64,000 nt of DNA from Kocuria massiliensis (GTDB lineage: Bacteria; Actinomycetota; Actinomycetes; Actinomycetales; Micrococcaceae), in NCBI RefSeq assembly GCF_900169715.1, contig NZ_LT835159.1, forward strand, positions 62,001-126,000, read 5' to 3'. Below the pieces are notes generated by a model. The model was given only the letters and a program-made list of their open reading frames with translations. It searched no databases and was not told the DNA's origin. Shown in pieces: positions 18,015-31,325 of the stretch (its first letter is position 1; each line of letters opens with the position of its first letter). Made by a program: the position numbers and the translations under genes.

Positions 18015-18675
18015 TGTAATAACTCCAAAGACTGTTGGTTGGGCCTACCCTGCTGTGGGTCCGCGTGGACCACATCCCGATCAGGAACAGAAGATGGGCG
18101 CTGTCGGTTCAGCCGCGCTGTCGGTTCATCCAGCCCATTTCCCCGCACCTTGCAGGGGCGGTTTCGGGCAGGTGGACATAGTCCAACGCGCAGTTGACTA
18201 ACAAACTCTACGAGCCAGCGCGTGAAACGGTCAAGTCATCTGAGGCGAAAACTCGCACAATAGACGCACGCCACACCCATATTCGACTGGGAGATGTGAC
18301 ACTTCTGTAGACCAACTGTCAACATCCCCAGCCTGTGTGTATCCAAGTGTGCACAGCTGTGGATAATCCGAAAAAAATTTTGCCCTCCCCAAGCGCGAGA
18401 TGCCGCGGAACTACAAAGTTGTGATTACAGAATTCCCCGAATTTGAGGGCCTGAGGGGCCTTCTCATGCCCTAAGCTATCTAGAGTCGTCCGAGGTTTTC
18501 CACAATATCCACAGGTGTGGACAAACGTGTGGAGAACCTGGGTAGAGCACGTGGAACACCGCCGGCACCCCTTCGATGTCCGATCGTTCTTGAGCCCCTC
18601 AGGGCCCGAGAAAGGACGGAAATTCAAGGGAGGCCACGTTTCGTACCGGAAGCCGTCCCGAGACCTAGGAGAACA
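18015..18675. promoter_or_regulatory. rpmH-dnaA divergent regulatory region with DnaA boxes
   Basis: Intergenic region carrying the rpmH and dnaA promoters. DnaA-box-like 9-mers are visible at 18358-18366 (TGTGGATAA), 18496-18504 (TTTTCCACA), 18505-18513 (ATATCCACA), 18516-18524 (TGTGGACAA) and 18528-18536 (TGTGGAGAA). The tight cluster 18496-18536 lies about 140-180 bp before the dnaA start and suggests autoregulation. Confidence 0.75.
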
Positions 18676-20361
18676 GTGAGCATTCAGGGCAACGACGAGG
18701 TTCAAACCCGTTGGGATGCGTGCATCTCCGAACTTCGCGCGAATGTGAATCTGGCCCGGCGCCTTCGAGCCTTTTTGCCACTCGCTCAGCCTCAAGGTCT
18801 CTTTGGAAACACCCTGATCATCGCGGTTCCCAACGAGTACACCCGCGATATCTTCCAGACGGAAATGCATCAGGCCTTTAAAGAGTCCATCGCGGCGTCT
18901 TTCGGCCAAGACATCACCGAGGCATTCGTCATCGATCCGGAGCTCGATAGCAGCGTTCCGCAGTCGTCGACCACGCCGGCCCCGTCCTCACAGCGGCAAT
19001 CGTCATCATCTTGGGGCGACGCCGAGCCCCAAACCGCCGGTTCCAACCGCGATCTCCCGCCCGAGCCATCTTTGCGACACGAGAATTCCGTGACGGTCTC
19101 CGGTTCGTCGATGCCTCCCATCAGCGAATTGGAAGCCGAGCGTGGCCATGCGGCGTCTCACTCTTCGCCCGTGGACGTTCCGCGCATGGATGAGGAGGGT
19201 CCCTCACGGATCCAAAGCGCCGGAGTCGATCTTCCCGCACCGCGTGTGAACGGACCGGATCGCGGTGGAGATATTCCTCGTGACGCATACGATCGTGGCC
19301 AAGAAGAGATCGTGTGGGACAGCTCGGCTCGTCTGAACGACAAATACATGTTCGACACGTTTGTGATCGGCCAGTCAAACCGTTTTGCCCATGCTGCCGC
19401 CCTCGCCGTCGCCGAAAACCCGGCCAGTGCGTATAACCCGTTGTTCATCTACGGTGACTCCGGACTGGGTAAAACTCACCTGTTGCACGCGATCGGTCAC
19501 TACGCCAAGCGTTTTTACCCCAACCACCGCGTTCGGTACGTCAATTCAGAAGAATTCACCAACGACTTCATTAACTCGATTCGCGACGACGAAGGCTCCA
19601 GCTTCAAGCAGATCTACCGCAATGTTGACCTGCTGCTGATCGATGACATCCAGTTCCTGGCAGGCAAGGAACACACGCAAGAAGAGTTCTTCCATACGTT
19701 CAATGCCCTGCACAATCACAAAAAACAGATCGTCATTACCTCGGATCTTCCTCCGAAACAGCTCTCGGGCTTCGCCGAACGCATGCGTTCGCGATTCGAG
19801 TGGGGACTCATCACCGACGTCCAACCCCCAGAGTTGGAAACTCGCATCGCGATCCTTCGCAAGAAGGCTCAGAACGAGGATCTCGATGCCCCCGACGACG
19901 TCATGGAATACATCGCTTCCAACATCACGACGAATATCCGTGAGCTGGAAGGCGCCCTGATCCGGGTTACGGCGTTCGCTTCGCTCAATAAGCAGCGGGT
20001 GGACCTTCCCTTGGCCGAACTGGTGCTCAAAGATCTCATTACCGACGACGGCGTCCCGGAGATCACTTCATCGGCCATCCTCGGACAAACCGCCAACTAC
20101 TTCGAGATTTCTCTGGATGAGCTCCGCAGCAAATCCCGTAACCGAACACTTGTCACCGCCCGTCAGATCGCCATGTACCTGTTGCGGGAACTCACGGACA
20201 TGTCTCTTCCGAAGATCGGCCAAGAATTCGGGGGACGAGACCACACGACCGTGATGCACGCAGATCGCAAGATTCGGAAATTGATGGCTGAACGACGCCA
20301 GATCTTCAACCAAGTCACCGAGCTGACCAACAGGATCAAGCAGCAACAACGCGAGGGCTAA
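18676..20361 (+). CDS. dnaA: Chromosomal replication initiator DnaA
   Basis: Initiator ATPase, 561 residues. Domain I is at about 1-90, a long low-complexity domain II (~90-215, Ser/Pro/Glu rich) follows, then the AAA+ domain with Walker [12 protein letters not shown] and Walker [13 protein letters not shown]. The C-terminal DNA-binding domain has the signature [15 protein letters not shown]. An upstream in-frame ATG at 18517 exists, but GTG 18676 has AGGAGAACA directly before it and begins [12 protein letters not shown] like relatives. Confidence 0.95.
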   Translation: MSIQGNDEVQTRWDACISELRANVNLARRLRAFLPLAQPQGLFGNTLIIAVPNEYTRDIFQTEMHQAFKESIAASFGQDITEAFVIDPELDSSVPQSSTTPAPSSQRQSSSSWGDAEPQTAGSNRDLPPEPSLRHENSVTVSGSSMPPISELEAERGHAASHSSPVDVPRMDEEGPSRIQSAGVDLPAPRVNGPDRGGDIPRDAYDRGQEEIVWDSSARLNDKYMFDTFVIGQSNRFAHAAALAVAENPASAYNPLFIYGDSGLGKTHLLHAIGHYAKRFYPNHRVRYVNSEEFTNDFINSIRDDEGSSFKQIYRNVDLLLIDDIQFLAGKEHTQEEFFHTFNALHNHKKQIVITSDLPPKQLSGFAERMRSRFEWGLITDVQPPELETRIAILRKKAQNEDLDAPDDVMEYIASNITTNIRELEGALIRVTAFASLNKQRVDLPLAELVLKDLITDDGVPEITSSAILGQTANYFEISLDELRSKSRNRTLVTARQIAMYLLRELTDMSLPKIGQEFGGRDHTTVMHADRKIRKLMAERRQIFNQVTELTNRIKQQQREG

Positions 20362-20791
20362 GTTATCCACAGGTCCCAAGAATCGGTGGAAAACCTGTTT
20401 ATTAACACCTGTGGATGAGAGTGTGGATTTCTCCCGAGGAACTGTGGACCTTAAGGGGACAACCTGCCGGCCTCTGTGGAAACGACGCTGAGGACCCAAA
20501 ATTCCTGCACAGACCGTCCACGACGACGATCTTCTTCTCCCACAATCTATCTACAGCCTCGACCCTACTGCCGGCAGTGATGTAAGGGGTTATCCACAGA
20601 ATCCACATGCGTTATTAACACTACTGATCCTTTAAAGAGATCATTCCAAATAACAAATCTCCGATCCGAAACCCGCCGGCAGGGCCTCCAGGATCTCTGG
20701 AGTTCTGAAATTACAAGAATCCTACGGATGCCTTCTCTCCGGTAGGCTCAACCTAGAGACCAACCACCTTCCAGAGAGGGACTTCGCGCAC
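20362..20791. other. oriC (dnaA-dnaN intergenic origin)
   Basis: 430 bp without a gene between dnaA and dnaN, the standard actinobacterial origin. DnaA boxes: TTATCCACA at 20363-20371 and 20590-20598 (both perfect), GGTGGAAAA 20385-20393, TGTGGATGA 20410-20418, TGTGGATTT 20422-20430, TGTGGACCT 20444-20452, TGTGGAAAC 20475-20483. An AT-rich stretch (about 20609-20665, with TTATTAACA and TTTAAAGAGATC) after the last boxes is the likely unwinding element. Confidence 0.9.
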
Positions 20792-21916
20792 GTGAAATTC
20801 TCAGTTGATCGAGACGTACTCGCCGAAGCTGTCACTTGGACAGCTCGTTCCCTCTCTCCCCGCCCTCCGGTACCCGTGCTTTCCGGTCTTCTCATCAAGG
20901 CCTCCGGCAACGAAGTGTCAATCGCCAGCTTCGATTACGAAACCTCGGCAAAGCTCAACATCGCCGCTGAGGTCATGGAAGAAGGCGAAACTCTCGTCTC
21001 CGGCCGTCTCCTGGCAGATATCTGCCGCTCTTTGCCTTCGGCACCCGTCGAAATCGAGACGCACGATTCGAAGGTCTACCTGAACTGCCGTTCCTCGAAG
21101 TTCAACCTCGCGGCCATGCCCGTTTCTGAGTACCCAGAACTTCCCGGACTTCCTGAAATTTCAGGAACGGTCGACGGAGCGGCCTTCGCACACGCGATCT
21201 CTCAGGTCATCATTGCCGCTAGCCGCGACGACACCCTTCCGATCCTGACCGGCGTCCGCGTCGAGATCGAAGGTTCCACCATGACCCTCTTGGCAACGGA
21301 CCGTTACCGCCTGGCCATGCGCGAGCTCACCTGGGAACCCACCAACCCGGAGATCTCCACGGCCGCCCTGATCAAGGCAAAAACCCTCAATGAAGTGGCT
21401 AAAACCTTGGGCAATGCCGGTCTGTTGAAGATCGCCCTCTCTGATTCTCACGAACTCGTCGGTTTCGAATCGGGCGGTCGTCGCACCACTAGCCTGCTCG
21501 TCGACGGCGAATACCCCAAGATCCGCTCGCTCTTCCCGGATCAGACCCCGATTCACGCCGTCGTCAAAACTTCGGAGCTGGTCGAGGCCGTTCGCCGTGT
21601 CTCGCTCGTTGCAGAGCGGAACACCCCGGTTCGCCTCGCCTTCACTCAAGGCCAACTCACCTTGGATGCGGGCACCGGCGAAGACGCCCAAGCCAACGAG
21701 GTGCTCGATGCCCGTCTCGACGGCGACGACATTACGGTTGCCTTCAATCCTGTGTACCTGAGCGAAGGGCTCCACGTATTCGGAAGCGATTACGTACGTT
21801 TCTCGTTCACGACGCCGCCCAAACCCGCGGTGTTGTCAGCTCAAGACGATCTCGACGGCGAAGATGGCAAGGATTACCGTTACCTTCTGATGCCCGTTCG
21901 CCTCCCGAATCAATAA
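20792..21916 (+). CDS. dnaN: DNA polymerase III sliding clamp (beta)
   Basis: Ring-shaped processivity clamp, 374 residues in three similar domains. It starts with GTG: MKFSVDRDVLAEAVTWTARS, followed by 'PPVPVLSGLLIKA' and, near the end, the C-terminal 'YRYLLMPVRLPNQ', the P-M-R-L region that forms the partner-binding pocket. Ribosome site GAGAGGGA. First gene rightward of oriC. Confidence 0.96.
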   Translation: MKFSVDRDVLAEAVTWTARSLSPRPPVPVLSGLLIKASGNEVSIASFDYETSAKLNIAAEVMEEGETLVSGRLLADICRSLPSAPVEIETHDSKVYLNCRSSKFNLAAMPVSEYPELPGLPEISGTVDGAAFAHAISQVIIAASRDDTLPILTGVRVEIEGSTMTLLATDRYRLAMRELTWEPTNPEISTAALIKAKTLNEVAKTLGNAGLLKIALSDSHELVGFESGGRRTTSLLVDGEYPKIRSLFPDQTPIHAVVKTSELVEAVRRVSLVAERNTPVRLAFTQGQLTLDAGTGEDAQANEVLDARLDGDDITVAFNPVYLSEGLHVFGSDYVRFSFTTPPKPAVLSAQDDLDGEDGKDYRYLLMPVRLPNQ

Positions 21917-21928
21917 AGGGGCCGCGAG

Positions 21929-23170
21929 GTGTATATGGATCACCTCTCGCTCATGGATTTCAGAACCTACGGGTTCCTGGATCTTCCGCTGACCACCGGA
22001 CTGACCGTCATGGTGGGGCCGAATGGCGTGGGCAAAACCAATATTGTCGAGGCCATCGACTACACCGCTAACCTGTCGTCACACCGGGTCAGCAACGATG
22101 CGCCGTTGATTCGCGTGGGATCCGAGCGTTCCTATATTCGTTCCCGTGTCATTCGCGGCGGTCAACAGACCGTCATGGAACTCGAACTCGCGCCCGGTAA
22201 AGCCAATAGAGTCAGAATCAACCGGGCCGCACCGGTTCGCGTTCGCGAAGCCCTCGGCATCTGCCAGACGGTCTTGTTCTCCCCGGAAGACCTCGAACTC
22301 ATCAAGGGTGAACCTGCTGGGCGGCGTCGTTTTATTGATGACCTTGCGGTATCGCTGCGGCCCATTATCGGTGGATACCGGGCCGACTATGAGAAGGTGC
22401 TGCGTCAGCGCAACGCCCTGCTCAAGTCTTTGCGCAAACGAGGTGCGGGGAAGTCCTTGGGCGACGACGACCGGGCGACCCTCGAGGTCTGGAATGGGCA
22501 GCTCGTGAATCTTGGCGCGCGCATGATGCAGGCACGGTTTCAGGTGCTGGCCGGCCTCTTGCCTCACGCGGATCGCGCATATGATCAACTCACCGACGGC
22601 GGGAAGACCCTCGGTTTTGTGTACGAATCGGCGGCCCTCGGTCGACGGTCCGGCGCCAACGTCGCGGAGCTCTCGCGTATTCCGCTTCAGGAATTGGGCG
22701 CGATGTTGGAGTCAGCACTCGAAGAGCGGGCCTCCGACGAGGTGGAACGTGGCATGAGCCTCGTAGGCCCACATCGTGATGAAATCAGCTTGATCCTGGG
22801 AGATATTCCCGCTCGAGGATATGCTTCGCACGGGGAAACATGGTCATACGCCCTGGCCCTGCGGTTGGGCTCTTGGTATCTGCACCAGGCAGATCACGAC
22901 GACGCCGCGGCCTGCCCGATCCTGATCCTCGACGATGTCTTTGCCGAACTCGACGCGACGCGACGTTCCCGTTTGGCACGGATCGTTTCCGGGGCGGAAC
23001 AAGTGCTTGTGACGTGCGCGGTGGAAGAAGACCTCCCGGACGAACTGGATCATTCGCGCCGTATCGTTCGAGTATCACCGGGGCAGGCGGTCGTCGTCGA
23101 CGACGAGACGCTCAACAACTCAGCTCTCGAAGATCCTCCGGCGTCGTCGAGAGGCGAAGGGGCGGAATGA
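21929..23170 (+). CDS. recF: DNA replication and repair protein RecF
   Basis: SMC-like ATPase that helps load RecA at gaps, 413 residues. Walker A GPNGVGKTN near residue 31, the signature region 'LVGPHRDEISLIL' and Walker B 'ILILDDVFAELD' are visible. The GTG at 21929 gives MYMDHLSLMDFRTYGFL, matching the family's MY(I/V)xHL start; the ATG at 21935 is two codons in. It overlaps dciA by 4 bp. Confidence 0.95.
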   Translation: MYMDHLSLMDFRTYGFLDLPLTTGLTVMVGPNGVGKTNIVEAIDYTANLSSHRVSNDAPLIRVGSERSYIRSRVIRGGQQTVMELELAPGKANRVRINRAAPVRVREALGICQTVLFSPEDLELIKGEPAGRRRFIDDLAVSLRPIIGGYRADYEKVLRQRNALLKSLRKRGAGKSLGDDDRATLEVWNGQLVNLGARMMQARFQVLAGLLPHADRAYDQLTDGGKTLGFVYESAALGRRSGANVAELSRIPLQELGAMLESALEERASDEVERGMSLVGPHRDEISLILGDIPARGYASHGETWSYALALRLGSWYLHQADHDDAAACPILILDDVFAELDATRRSRLARIVSGAEQVLVTCAVEEDLPDELDHSRRIVRVSPGQAVVVDDETLNNSALEDPPASSRGEGAE

Positions 23171-23802
23171 GCATGACCCCGGGAGACGATATCGCTGGTG
23201 AGGAGGTGCGCCGCGACCTGGAACGAAACCAGGTCGATGCGCCGGCCGCGTTGCTGCAGCGGCTCCGAACCGCCGCTCTTGCACGGGGTGAAGGAAGGTT
23301 GACCGGCCACGCCGCCAAAAAGATTATTCGCGATTTCGGTGAGGTGGTCTCTGCCGAACCGGGCCAGTCGAAGGTGCGGCGGTGGCGTGAGGAAGGCTGG
23401 GACCCGCGCACTCTGGGCGGGTACACGGGACCGGGTAAATCCTCGCGAGATCCGCAGAATCTGGGGTCGGTCTTGACCCATATGATTTCTTCCCGGGGAT
23501 GGAAGGAACCCGTCGCGGTCAGCAGCGTCTTGGCTCGGTGGACGGACCTCGTTGGTCCCTCGATCGCGGCGCATTCCCACCCCGAGAGTTACGAGGACAC
23601 CGTGGTGGTGATTCGGTGTGATTCCACGAATTACGCGACCACTTTGCGCACCATGATCCCGCAGCTCATGAGGACCTTCGAGGAGGAACTGGGCCGGGGA
23701 ATCGTCACCAAGATTAGCGTTCTCGGGCCCAATGTGCCCTCGTGGCGGAAAGGGCGCAGGGTCGCTCCCGGCGGAAGAGGTCCCCGAGACACCTACGGTT
23801 AG
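23167..23802 (+). CDS. dciA: DciA-type helicase-associated protein (DUF721)
   Basis: A 211-residue DUF721 protein. The charged N-terminal part (residues 1-100) is followed by the DUF721 core: 'VLARWTDLVGPSIAAHSHPESYEDTVVVI' and 'YATTLRTMIPQLMRTFEEELG'. The family interacts with the replicative helicase DnaB in many bacteria. ATG overlaps the recF stop (ATGA). The position after recF is the actinobacterial standard (Rv0004-like). Confidence 0.85.
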   Translation: MSMTPGDDIAGEEVRRDLERNQVDAPAALLQRLRTAALARGEGRLTGHAAKKIIRDFGEVVSAEPGQSKVRRWREEGWDPRTLGGYTGPGKSSRDPQNLGSVLTHMISSRGWKEPVAVSSVLARWTDLVGPSIAAHSHPESYEDTVVVIRCDSTNYATTLRTMIPQLMRTFEEELGRGIVTKISVLGPNVPSWRKGRRVAPGGRGPRDTYG

Positions 23803-24662
23803 GCGAAGTTGGCTTCCGTCGCATCGACGTCGGAGACAATCCGCTCATCGCCGCTGTAGATCACGAATCGGTGGTCCCGAACGAACCCCGCAAGGGTCAT
23901 GCCGGCGTCCTTCGCGAGCTCCACGGCGAGGGAGGACGGCGCCGACACGGAGGCCAACATCGGTACGCCCGCCATGGCGCATTTCTGTGTGAGTTCGAAA
24001 CTCGCTCGACCGGACACCATGAGCACATGCTGGCGCAAGGGAAGTTTGCCCTCGAGTAGTGCCCAACCCAGCACTTTGTCGACCGCATTGTGTCGGCCGA
24101 CATCTTCGCGCACCGCCACCAGTTCACCTGTTCGACCATCGAAAAGCCCGGCGGCGTGCAGGCCACCGGTGTGGTCGAAGACCTTTTGCCGGTCGCGCAG
24201 CACCTGAGGCATTCGGAGGACAAACTCCTCTGACAAGCGCAAAGGATCCTCCGAGGTGGAGAACTGCGATTTTTGGTGCACCTGATCGATGCTGGTGCGG
24301 CCACACATGCCGCACGCGCTGGACATCATGACGTTCCGCTCCTGGAAGGGGAGAGGGGGCAAGACCCATGGCTGTAGGACGACGTCGATCGTGTTGTCTC
24401 CATCTTCCGCGCCGGGACCAAAGTCCTTGCGGCAGTACCGAATCGAGGAAATTTGCTCGCCGTCGGTCACCACTCCTTCGCTCAACAGGAAGCCCGCGGC
24501 TAGGGAAAAATCTTCGCTAGGGGTGCGCATGGTGACGGCGAGGCGTCGACCGTTGACCCGTATTTCCAGAGGTTCTTCCGTGGCAAGCATGTCGGCGCGG
24601 GCGTCGCGGGTGCCGTCGTCGGTGACACGGATGACTCGGGTGCGTTTTTCGCTACGGGTCAT
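23799..24662 (-). CDS. fdhD: Formate dehydrogenase accessory sulfurtransferase FdhD
   Basis: Sulfur carrier that sulfurates the molybdenum cofactor of formate dehydrogenase. The 287-residue product contains the active loop 'SSACGMCGRTS' with two Cys and the conserved 'SEDFSLAAGFLLSEGV' and 'LVAVREDVGRHNAVDKV'. It runs convergently to dciA, with the two reading frames overlapping by 4 bp at their 3' ends, and overlaps the DUF6457 gene upstream by 4 bp, so those two are coupled. Confidence 0.93.
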   Translation of the reverse strand: MTRSEKRTRVIRVTDDGTRDARADMLATEEPLEIRVNGRRLAVTMRTPSEDFSLAAGFLLSEGVVTDGEQISSIRYCRKDFGPGAEDGDNTIDVVLQPWVLPPLPFQERNVMMSSACGMCGRTSIDQVHQKSQFSTSEDPLRLSEEFVLRMPQVLRDRQKVFDHTGGLHAAGLFDGRTGELVAVREDVGRHNAVDKVLGWALLEGKLPLRQHVLMVSGRASFELTQKCAMAGVPMLASVSAPSSLAVELAKDAGMTLAGFVRDHRFVIYSGDERIVSDVDATEANFA

Positions 24663-24976
24663 TCTGAATCGGCCTCGTCTTCTAGCCCCGCTTCACGCCG
24701 AACCGTTGTGACCAGTTCAGAGACTCGACGCGTGAGGTCTTGTAGTCGTTCGGTGGTCGAAGCCTGTCCGTCGTCGGCATGTTCGGCCATGCTCAGGCCC
24801 AATGCCACCCCCACCAAATACGAGCTGGTGGGCGCTCCGGGGCGGATGACCCCGTGAGCGACGTCCTTGGTCATGGCAAGAATCGGGCCCGGAATCACGA
24901 CGTCGCTGGGGATCTCGAGTTCCTCGGCAACTCGGTTCAACCACTCTTGGAGTTGAGGTAGTGAATTTTCGGTCAT
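24659..24976 (-). CDS. DUF6457 domain-containing protein
   Basis: A 105-residue acidic helical protein with a core 'LNRVAEELEIPSDVV' and 'VAHGVIRPGAPTSSYLVGVALG', the pattern of small actinobacterial proteins encoded beside molybdenum-cofactor genes. The ATG at 24976 follows AAAGGC. It overlaps fdhD by 4 bp, suggesting a link to molybdoenzyme maturation; the exact role is unknown. Confidence 0.75.
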   Translation of the reverse strand: MTENSLPQLQEWLNRVAEELEIPSDVVIPGPILAMTKDVAHGVIRPGAPTSSYLVGVALGLSMAEHADDGQASTTERLQDLTRRVSELVTTVRREAGLEDEADSE

Positions 24977-27386
<2,410 letters not shown>

Positions 27387-27479
27387 CCGACATTGAATAT
27401 TCCCCTTGAGGCATTTATTGCCTCGGGATAGCCGATATCGCGCGATGGACGACATTCACCAGGACGGAACGAAGACAGC

Positions 27480-30152
27480 ATGAGTACCGAAGACAACGGT
27501 TCGACGAATGACCCCCAGGGCGGGGAACCTATCGAGGGCGAGGTCCTCGGTGGTGACCTCGAAGGCACCCCGACGATGACCGATCGCGTCGAACGCATCG
27601 ATCTCCAAACCGAGATGCAGCGGTCCTATCTCGACTACGCGATGGCCGTGATCGTGGGCCGTGCACTCCCTGATGTGCGCGATGGGCTCAAGCCCGTTCA
27701 CCGCCGCGTGATCTACGCGATGTACGACGGCGGCTACCGGCCGGACCGTTCGTTCAATAAGTGCGCGCGCGTCGTCGGCGAGGTCATGGGGCAGTACCAC
27801 CCCCACGGCGACACCGCGATTTACGACACCTTGGTTCGCCTGATTCAGAAGTGGATCATGCGGTATCCCCTCGCCCTAGGACAGGGAAACTTTGGTTCCC
27901 CAGGCAACGACGGCGCGGCCGCCCCCCGTTACACCGAGTGCAAGATGGCGCCGCTGGCCATGGAGATGGTCCGGGACATCCAAGAAAACACGGTGGATTT
28001 CCAGGACAACTACGACGGCAAGAACCAAGAGCCCGTAGTTCTTCCCGCTCGCTTCCCGAATCTTCTGGTCAATGGTTCCTCCGGCATTGCCGTGGGTATG
28101 GCCACCAACATTCCGCCGCATAACCTCCGCGAGGTCGCCGACGGCGTGCAGTGGTACTTGGACCATCCGGAAGCCGGTAACGAGGAACTCCTCGAGGCAC
28201 TCCTCCAGCGCATCAAGGGGCCCGATTTCCCCACGGGCGCGCAGATTCTCGGCCATAAAGGCATTGAGGATGCTTACCGCACGGGACGCGGCTCGATCAC
28301 CATGCGTGCCGTCGTCAATGTGGAGGAAATTCACGGGCGCACCTGCCTGGTGGTGACGGAACTTCCGTACCAGGCCAACCCGGACAACCTGGCCATCAAG
28401 ATTGCCGACCTCATCAAGGACGGAAAAATCTCTGGCATTGCGGATATCCGGGATGAAACCTCGGGCCGCACCGGTCAGCGCCTGGTGATTGTGCTCAAGC
28501 GCGACGCCGTCGCCAAGGTCGTGTTGAACAACCTCTACAAGCACACCCAGCTCCAGGAGAATTTCTCCGCCAACATGCTCGCGATTGTCGACGGGGTGCC
28601 TCGCACGCTGTCGCTCGACGCCTTCATTCGGCATTGGGTCCACCACCAGATGGACGTCATCGTGCGTCGGACCCAATTCCGCCTGCGTCAGGCCGAGGAA
28701 GAAGCCCATATTCTCCGCGGCTTGCTCAAGGCGCTCGACGCGTTGGATGAGGTCATTGCCCTGATCCGTCGCTCGCCCACGGCGGACGACGCCCGCACCG
28801 GGTTGATGGAATTCCTCGACATTGACGAGGCCCAGGCTCAGGCCATCCTGAACATGCAGCTGCGCCGTCTGGCCGCCCTGGAACGGAAGAAGATCCAGGA
28901 TCGTCACGACGAGCTCATGCGCCTGATCGAGGAATACAAGTCGATTATTGCTTCGGAACAGCGCCAGCGTGAGCTGATTTCGGAAGAACTCGGCGACATC
29001 GTGAACCGCTACGGCGATGACCGCCGCACACAAATCCTCATGGGTTATGACGGCGACATGTCCGTCGAGGACCTCATCCCCGAGGAAGACATGGTCGTCA
29101 CGATCACCCGAGGCGGCTACGTCAAGCGCACTCGAATCGACCAGTACCGTTCGCAACATCGTGGTGGCAAGGGCATTCGAGGTGCCCAGCTACGCGGGGA
29201 TGACCTCGTCGAGCACCTCGTCGTCACCACCACACATAATTGGATTCTGTTCTTTACCAATTTCGGGCGGGTGTATCGCACCAAGGCCTACGAACTCATT
29301 GAGGCCGGTCGTGATGCCAAGGGTCAGCACGTCGCGAACCTGCTGGCCTTCCAACCGGGCGAAACCATCGCCCGTGTGATGGCTTTGCGGACGTACGAGG
29401 ATGCACCGTACCTGGTGTTGGCCACCAAGCACGGTCTGGTGAAGAAGTCGCGACTCAGCGACTACGACACCAATCGCACCGCCGGTGTCATCGCCGTGAA
29501 CCTGCGTGAGGATGACGAACTCATCTCCGCACAGCTCGCCCACTCAGACGACGATCTCATGCTGATTTCCCGTAAGGGACAATCGTTGCGCTTCACGGCC
29601 AGCGATGAGGCCCTGCGCCCGATGGGTCGCGCCACCAGTGGCGTCACTGGCATGAAATTCCGTGATGGCGATGAGCTGTTGGCCGCGAACGTGGTGAGCG
29701 ATGACTCCTACGTGTTTGTGGTGACCGAGGGTGGCTACGCCAAGAGGACCAAGGTTCAGGAGTACCGTGTTCAGGGCCGCGGTGGTTTGGGCATCAAGGT
29801 GGCCAAGCTCGTCGAGGACCGAGGAGACCTTGTTGGCGGTCTGATTGTTGGGGAAGACGACGAAGTCCTGGTGGTCATGCAGTCCGGCAAGGTGGCTCGT
29901 TCTCACGTCTCGGAAGTTCCCGCCAAGGGTCGCGACACCATGGGCGTGATCTTTGCCAAGCCGGCCAAGAACGACCGCATCATTTCGATCGCTCGGAATC
30001 AAGATAAGGGCGTCGACGAGGGACAACAGATTGCCGAAGATGGTTCGGTTGAAGTGTTGGATGCCGAAAATGCAGTACCGTTGGACAACAGTAGTGAACA
30101 GACCGATACTCCGGCCGAGTCGGAATCTTCATCACACGGAGGTAATGAGTGA
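27480..30152 (+). CDS. gyrA: DNA gyrase subunit A
   Basis: DNA-cleaving subunit, 890 residues. '[20 protein letters not shown]' precedes the quinolone region [13 protein letters not shown] (Thr112 and Asp116 at the usual Ser83/Asp87 positions of E. coli) and the catalytic Tyr in APRYTECKM. The C-terminal half has six beta-pinwheel blades with a GyrA box-like '[11 protein letters not shown]'. An acidic tail follows. GTG of the next gene overlaps the stop. Confidence 0.97.
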   Translation: MSTEDNGSTNDPQGGEPIEGEVLGGDLEGTPTMTDRVERIDLQTEMQRSYLDYAMAVIVGRALPDVRDGLKPVHRRVIYAMYDGGYRPDRSFNKCARVVGEVMGQYHPHGDTAIYDTLVRLIQKWIMRYPLALGQGNFGSPGNDGAAAPRYTECKMAPLAMEMVRDIQENTVDFQDNYDGKNQEPVVLPARFPNLLVNGSSGIAVGMATNIPPHNLREVADGVQWYLDHPEAGNEELLEALLQRIKGPDFPTGAQILGHKGIEDAYRTGRGSITMRAVVNVEEIHGRTCLVVTELPYQANPDNLAIKIADLIKDGKISGIADIRDETSGRTGQRLVIVLKRDAVAKVVLNNLYKHTQLQENFSANMLAIVDGVPRTLSLDAFIRHWVHHQMDVIVRRTQFRLRQAEEEAHILRGLLKALDALDEVIALIRRSPTADDARTGLMEFLDIDEAQAQAILNMQLRRLAALERKKIQDRHDELMRLIEEYKSIIASEQRQRELISEELGDIVNRYGDDRRTQILMGYDGDMSVEDLIPEEDMVVTITRGGYVKRTRIDQYRSQHRGGKGIRGAQLRGDDLVEHLVVTTTHNWILFFTNFGRVYRTKAYELIEAGRDAKGQHVANLLAFQPGETIARVMALRTYEDAPYLVLATKHGLVKKSRLSDYDTNRTAGVIAVNLREDDELISAQLAHSDDDLMLISRKGQSLRFTASDEALRPMGRATSGVTGMKFRDGDELLAANVVSDDSYVFVVTEGGYAKRTKVQEYRVQGRGGLGIKVAKLVEDRGDLVGGLIVGEDDEVLVVMQSGKVARSHVSEVPAKGRDTMGVIFAKPAKNDRIISIARNQDKGVDEGQQIAEDGSVEVLDAENAVPLDNSSEQTDTPAESESSSHGGNE

Positions 30153-30760
30153 GCACTAATAAACCTGGGAATGCGGCAGGCAGGTCTTCCGCCGCCCCCG
30201 GCTCCTCCGCGCGCAAGCCGGCCGACAACCGCCGGCAACCCGCAGCGGGTGGTTCGTCCCGCGGGGAATCGGTGACCGCCACGAAGAAGGCATCCCCGAA
30301 TGGTCCTTCGAAGGCTCCCGCTAATGGACCGGCAAACGGTGCCAATCGGCGTCCGGCGTCGAGCTCCCGCCCGTTGGTGCGTCCGGCGCCTCGGTCGAAG
30401 GTTCGTCGTGCGCACCTGACCGTCGCGAAGGTGGACCTGTGGTCGATCGCCAAGCTGGTCTTCCTGTTGTCGGTGGCCGTGGGCATCGTCGTCGTGGTGG
30501 CGACCGTGATCCTGTGGCTCGTTTTCGACATCACGGGAATCTTCGGCGGCGTGGATTCGGTTCTCTCGATGCTCTCGAGCCAGGGCAACGCGGTGTCGAT
30601 TACGGACTACCTCTCCCTCGGTCAGGTGGCCTTGTACGCAACGATCTTGTCGATTGTGAACGTCGTCTTGATGACGCTTCTCGGCGTGATTTCGGCCTTC
30701 CTGTACAACATCGCAGCCAAGCTCGTGGGTGGCATCGGGGTCACCCTGACGGACGACTAA
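30149..30760 (+). CDS. DUF3566 transmembrane protein
   Basis: A 203-residue protein with a long basic, Pro/Ser/Asn-rich N-terminal tail (about 90 residues), then a DUF3566 core: '[20 protein letters not shown]', a TM helix (about 105-130), an extracytoplasmic segment and a second TM (about 165-190). It overlaps gyrA by 4 bp (GTGA) and always follows gyrA in actinobacteria, but its role is unknown. Confidence 0.85.
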   Translation: MSTNKPGNAAGRSSAAPGSSARKPADNRRQPAAGGSSRGESVTATKKASPNGPSKAPANGPANGANRRPASSSRPLVRPAPRSKVRRAHLTVAKVDLWSIAKLVFLLSVAVGIVVVVATVILWLVFDITGIFGGVDSVLSMLSSQGNAVSITDYLSLGQVALYATILSIVNVVLMTLLGVISAFLYNIAAKLVGGIGVTLTDD

Positions 30761-30777
30761 TCCTCTCCAGTATCGTG

Positions 30778-30813
30778 TCCCGGTGACCCGCTCTGTGGGT
30801 GAGGTCACCGGGA
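30778..30813. other. Hairpin after the gyr operon
   Basis: Inverted repeat TCCCGGTGACC / GGTCACCGGGA with a 14-nt loop just after DUF3566. No T run follows, so it may be a weak terminator or an RNA 3'-end stabiliser. Confidence 0.45.
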
Positions 30814-30871
30814 AACGATTTGGCGGTTGGCTGGTCGTCCTGTAGTGTTTTATTTCGGCCCAAGGCCATGA

Positions 30872-30945
30872 GGGCGTATAGCTCAGACGGTTAGAGCGCT
30901 TCGCTGATAACGAAGAGGTCCCAGGTTCAATTCCTGGTACGCCCA
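30872..30945 (+). tRNA. tRNA-Ile (GAT)
   Basis: 74 nt folding as a full cloverleaf: acceptor GGGCGTA with TACGCCC, D-arm AGCTC, anticodon loop with GAT in CTGATAA, T-arm GGTTCAATTCC. The CCA is not encoded (discriminator A followed by CAG). Directly downstream of the gyrBA operon, as in other actinobacteria. Confidence 0.96.
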
Positions 30946-30971
30946 CAGAGTCTTTCTCTAAGGAGGTTCCC

Positions 30972-31091
30972 ATGCGGAAGATCCTGGCGGCCCTCGCGGC
31001 CGGTACGGTTGCCTTCGTGGTGACCAAGCGAGTAAAAGATTCTCAGGAGACCAAGAGGACGTGGAAGGAATCCACGGACACGGTCATCTGA
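30972..31091 (+). CDS. DLW-39 family small protein
   Basis: A 39-residue gene between tRNA-Ile and tRNA-Ala. Start ATG 30972 has a perfect AGGAGG site 5 nt before it. The peptide begins MRKILAALAAGTVAFVVTKR and continues with charged residues to ...TWKESTDTVI. Length, position after gyrA and the N-terminal hydrophobic helix fit the actinobacterial DLW-39 family, although the name-giving DLW is replaced here (RTW). It is probably a tiny membrane-associated protein of unknown function. Confidence 0.75.
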   Translation: MRKILAALAAGTVAFVVTKRVKDSQETKRTWKESTDTVI

Positions 31092-31095
31092 CTTT

Positions 31096-31168
31096 GGGGG
31101 CGTGGCGCAATTGGTAGCGCATCTGCTTTGCAAGCAGAGGGTTAGGGGTTCGAGTCCCCTCGCCTCCA
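31096..31168 (+). tRNA. tRNA-Ala (TGC)
   Basis: 73 nt cloverleaf: acceptor GGGGGCG / CGCCTCC, D-arm GCGC-AATTGGTA-GCGC, anticodon arm TCTGC-TTTGCAA-GCAGA with TGC, T-arm AGGGG-TTCGAGT-CCCCT. CCA follows in the genome (31169-31171). Confidence 0.97.
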
Positions 31169-31174
31169 CCACGG

Positions 31175-31216
31175 AAAAACCCGGGGCATCGTACGCACGA
31201 TGTTCCGGGTTTTTTG
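31175..31216 (+). terminator. Terminator after tRNA-Ala
   Basis: AAAAACCCGG...CCGGGTTTTTT hairpin with an inner ATCGT/ACGAT stem, ending in a run of six T. Works in both directions by appearance. Confidence 0.85.
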
Positions 31217-31325
31217 TGAATACATCACGGCTCGACGGTCGAAACTCGCGTTCGATCCATTGCATGCTGTAAGCTGTACGAGGTCCTGTTGACGTGGGGA
31301 GATCCACGGAAGCGGGGACAACTTC

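Noticed and set aside
18517-18675. N-terminal extension of dnaA to ATG 18517
   Set aside because: The extension covers the DnaA-box cluster, has no family similarity, and GTG 18676 has a proper ribosome site.
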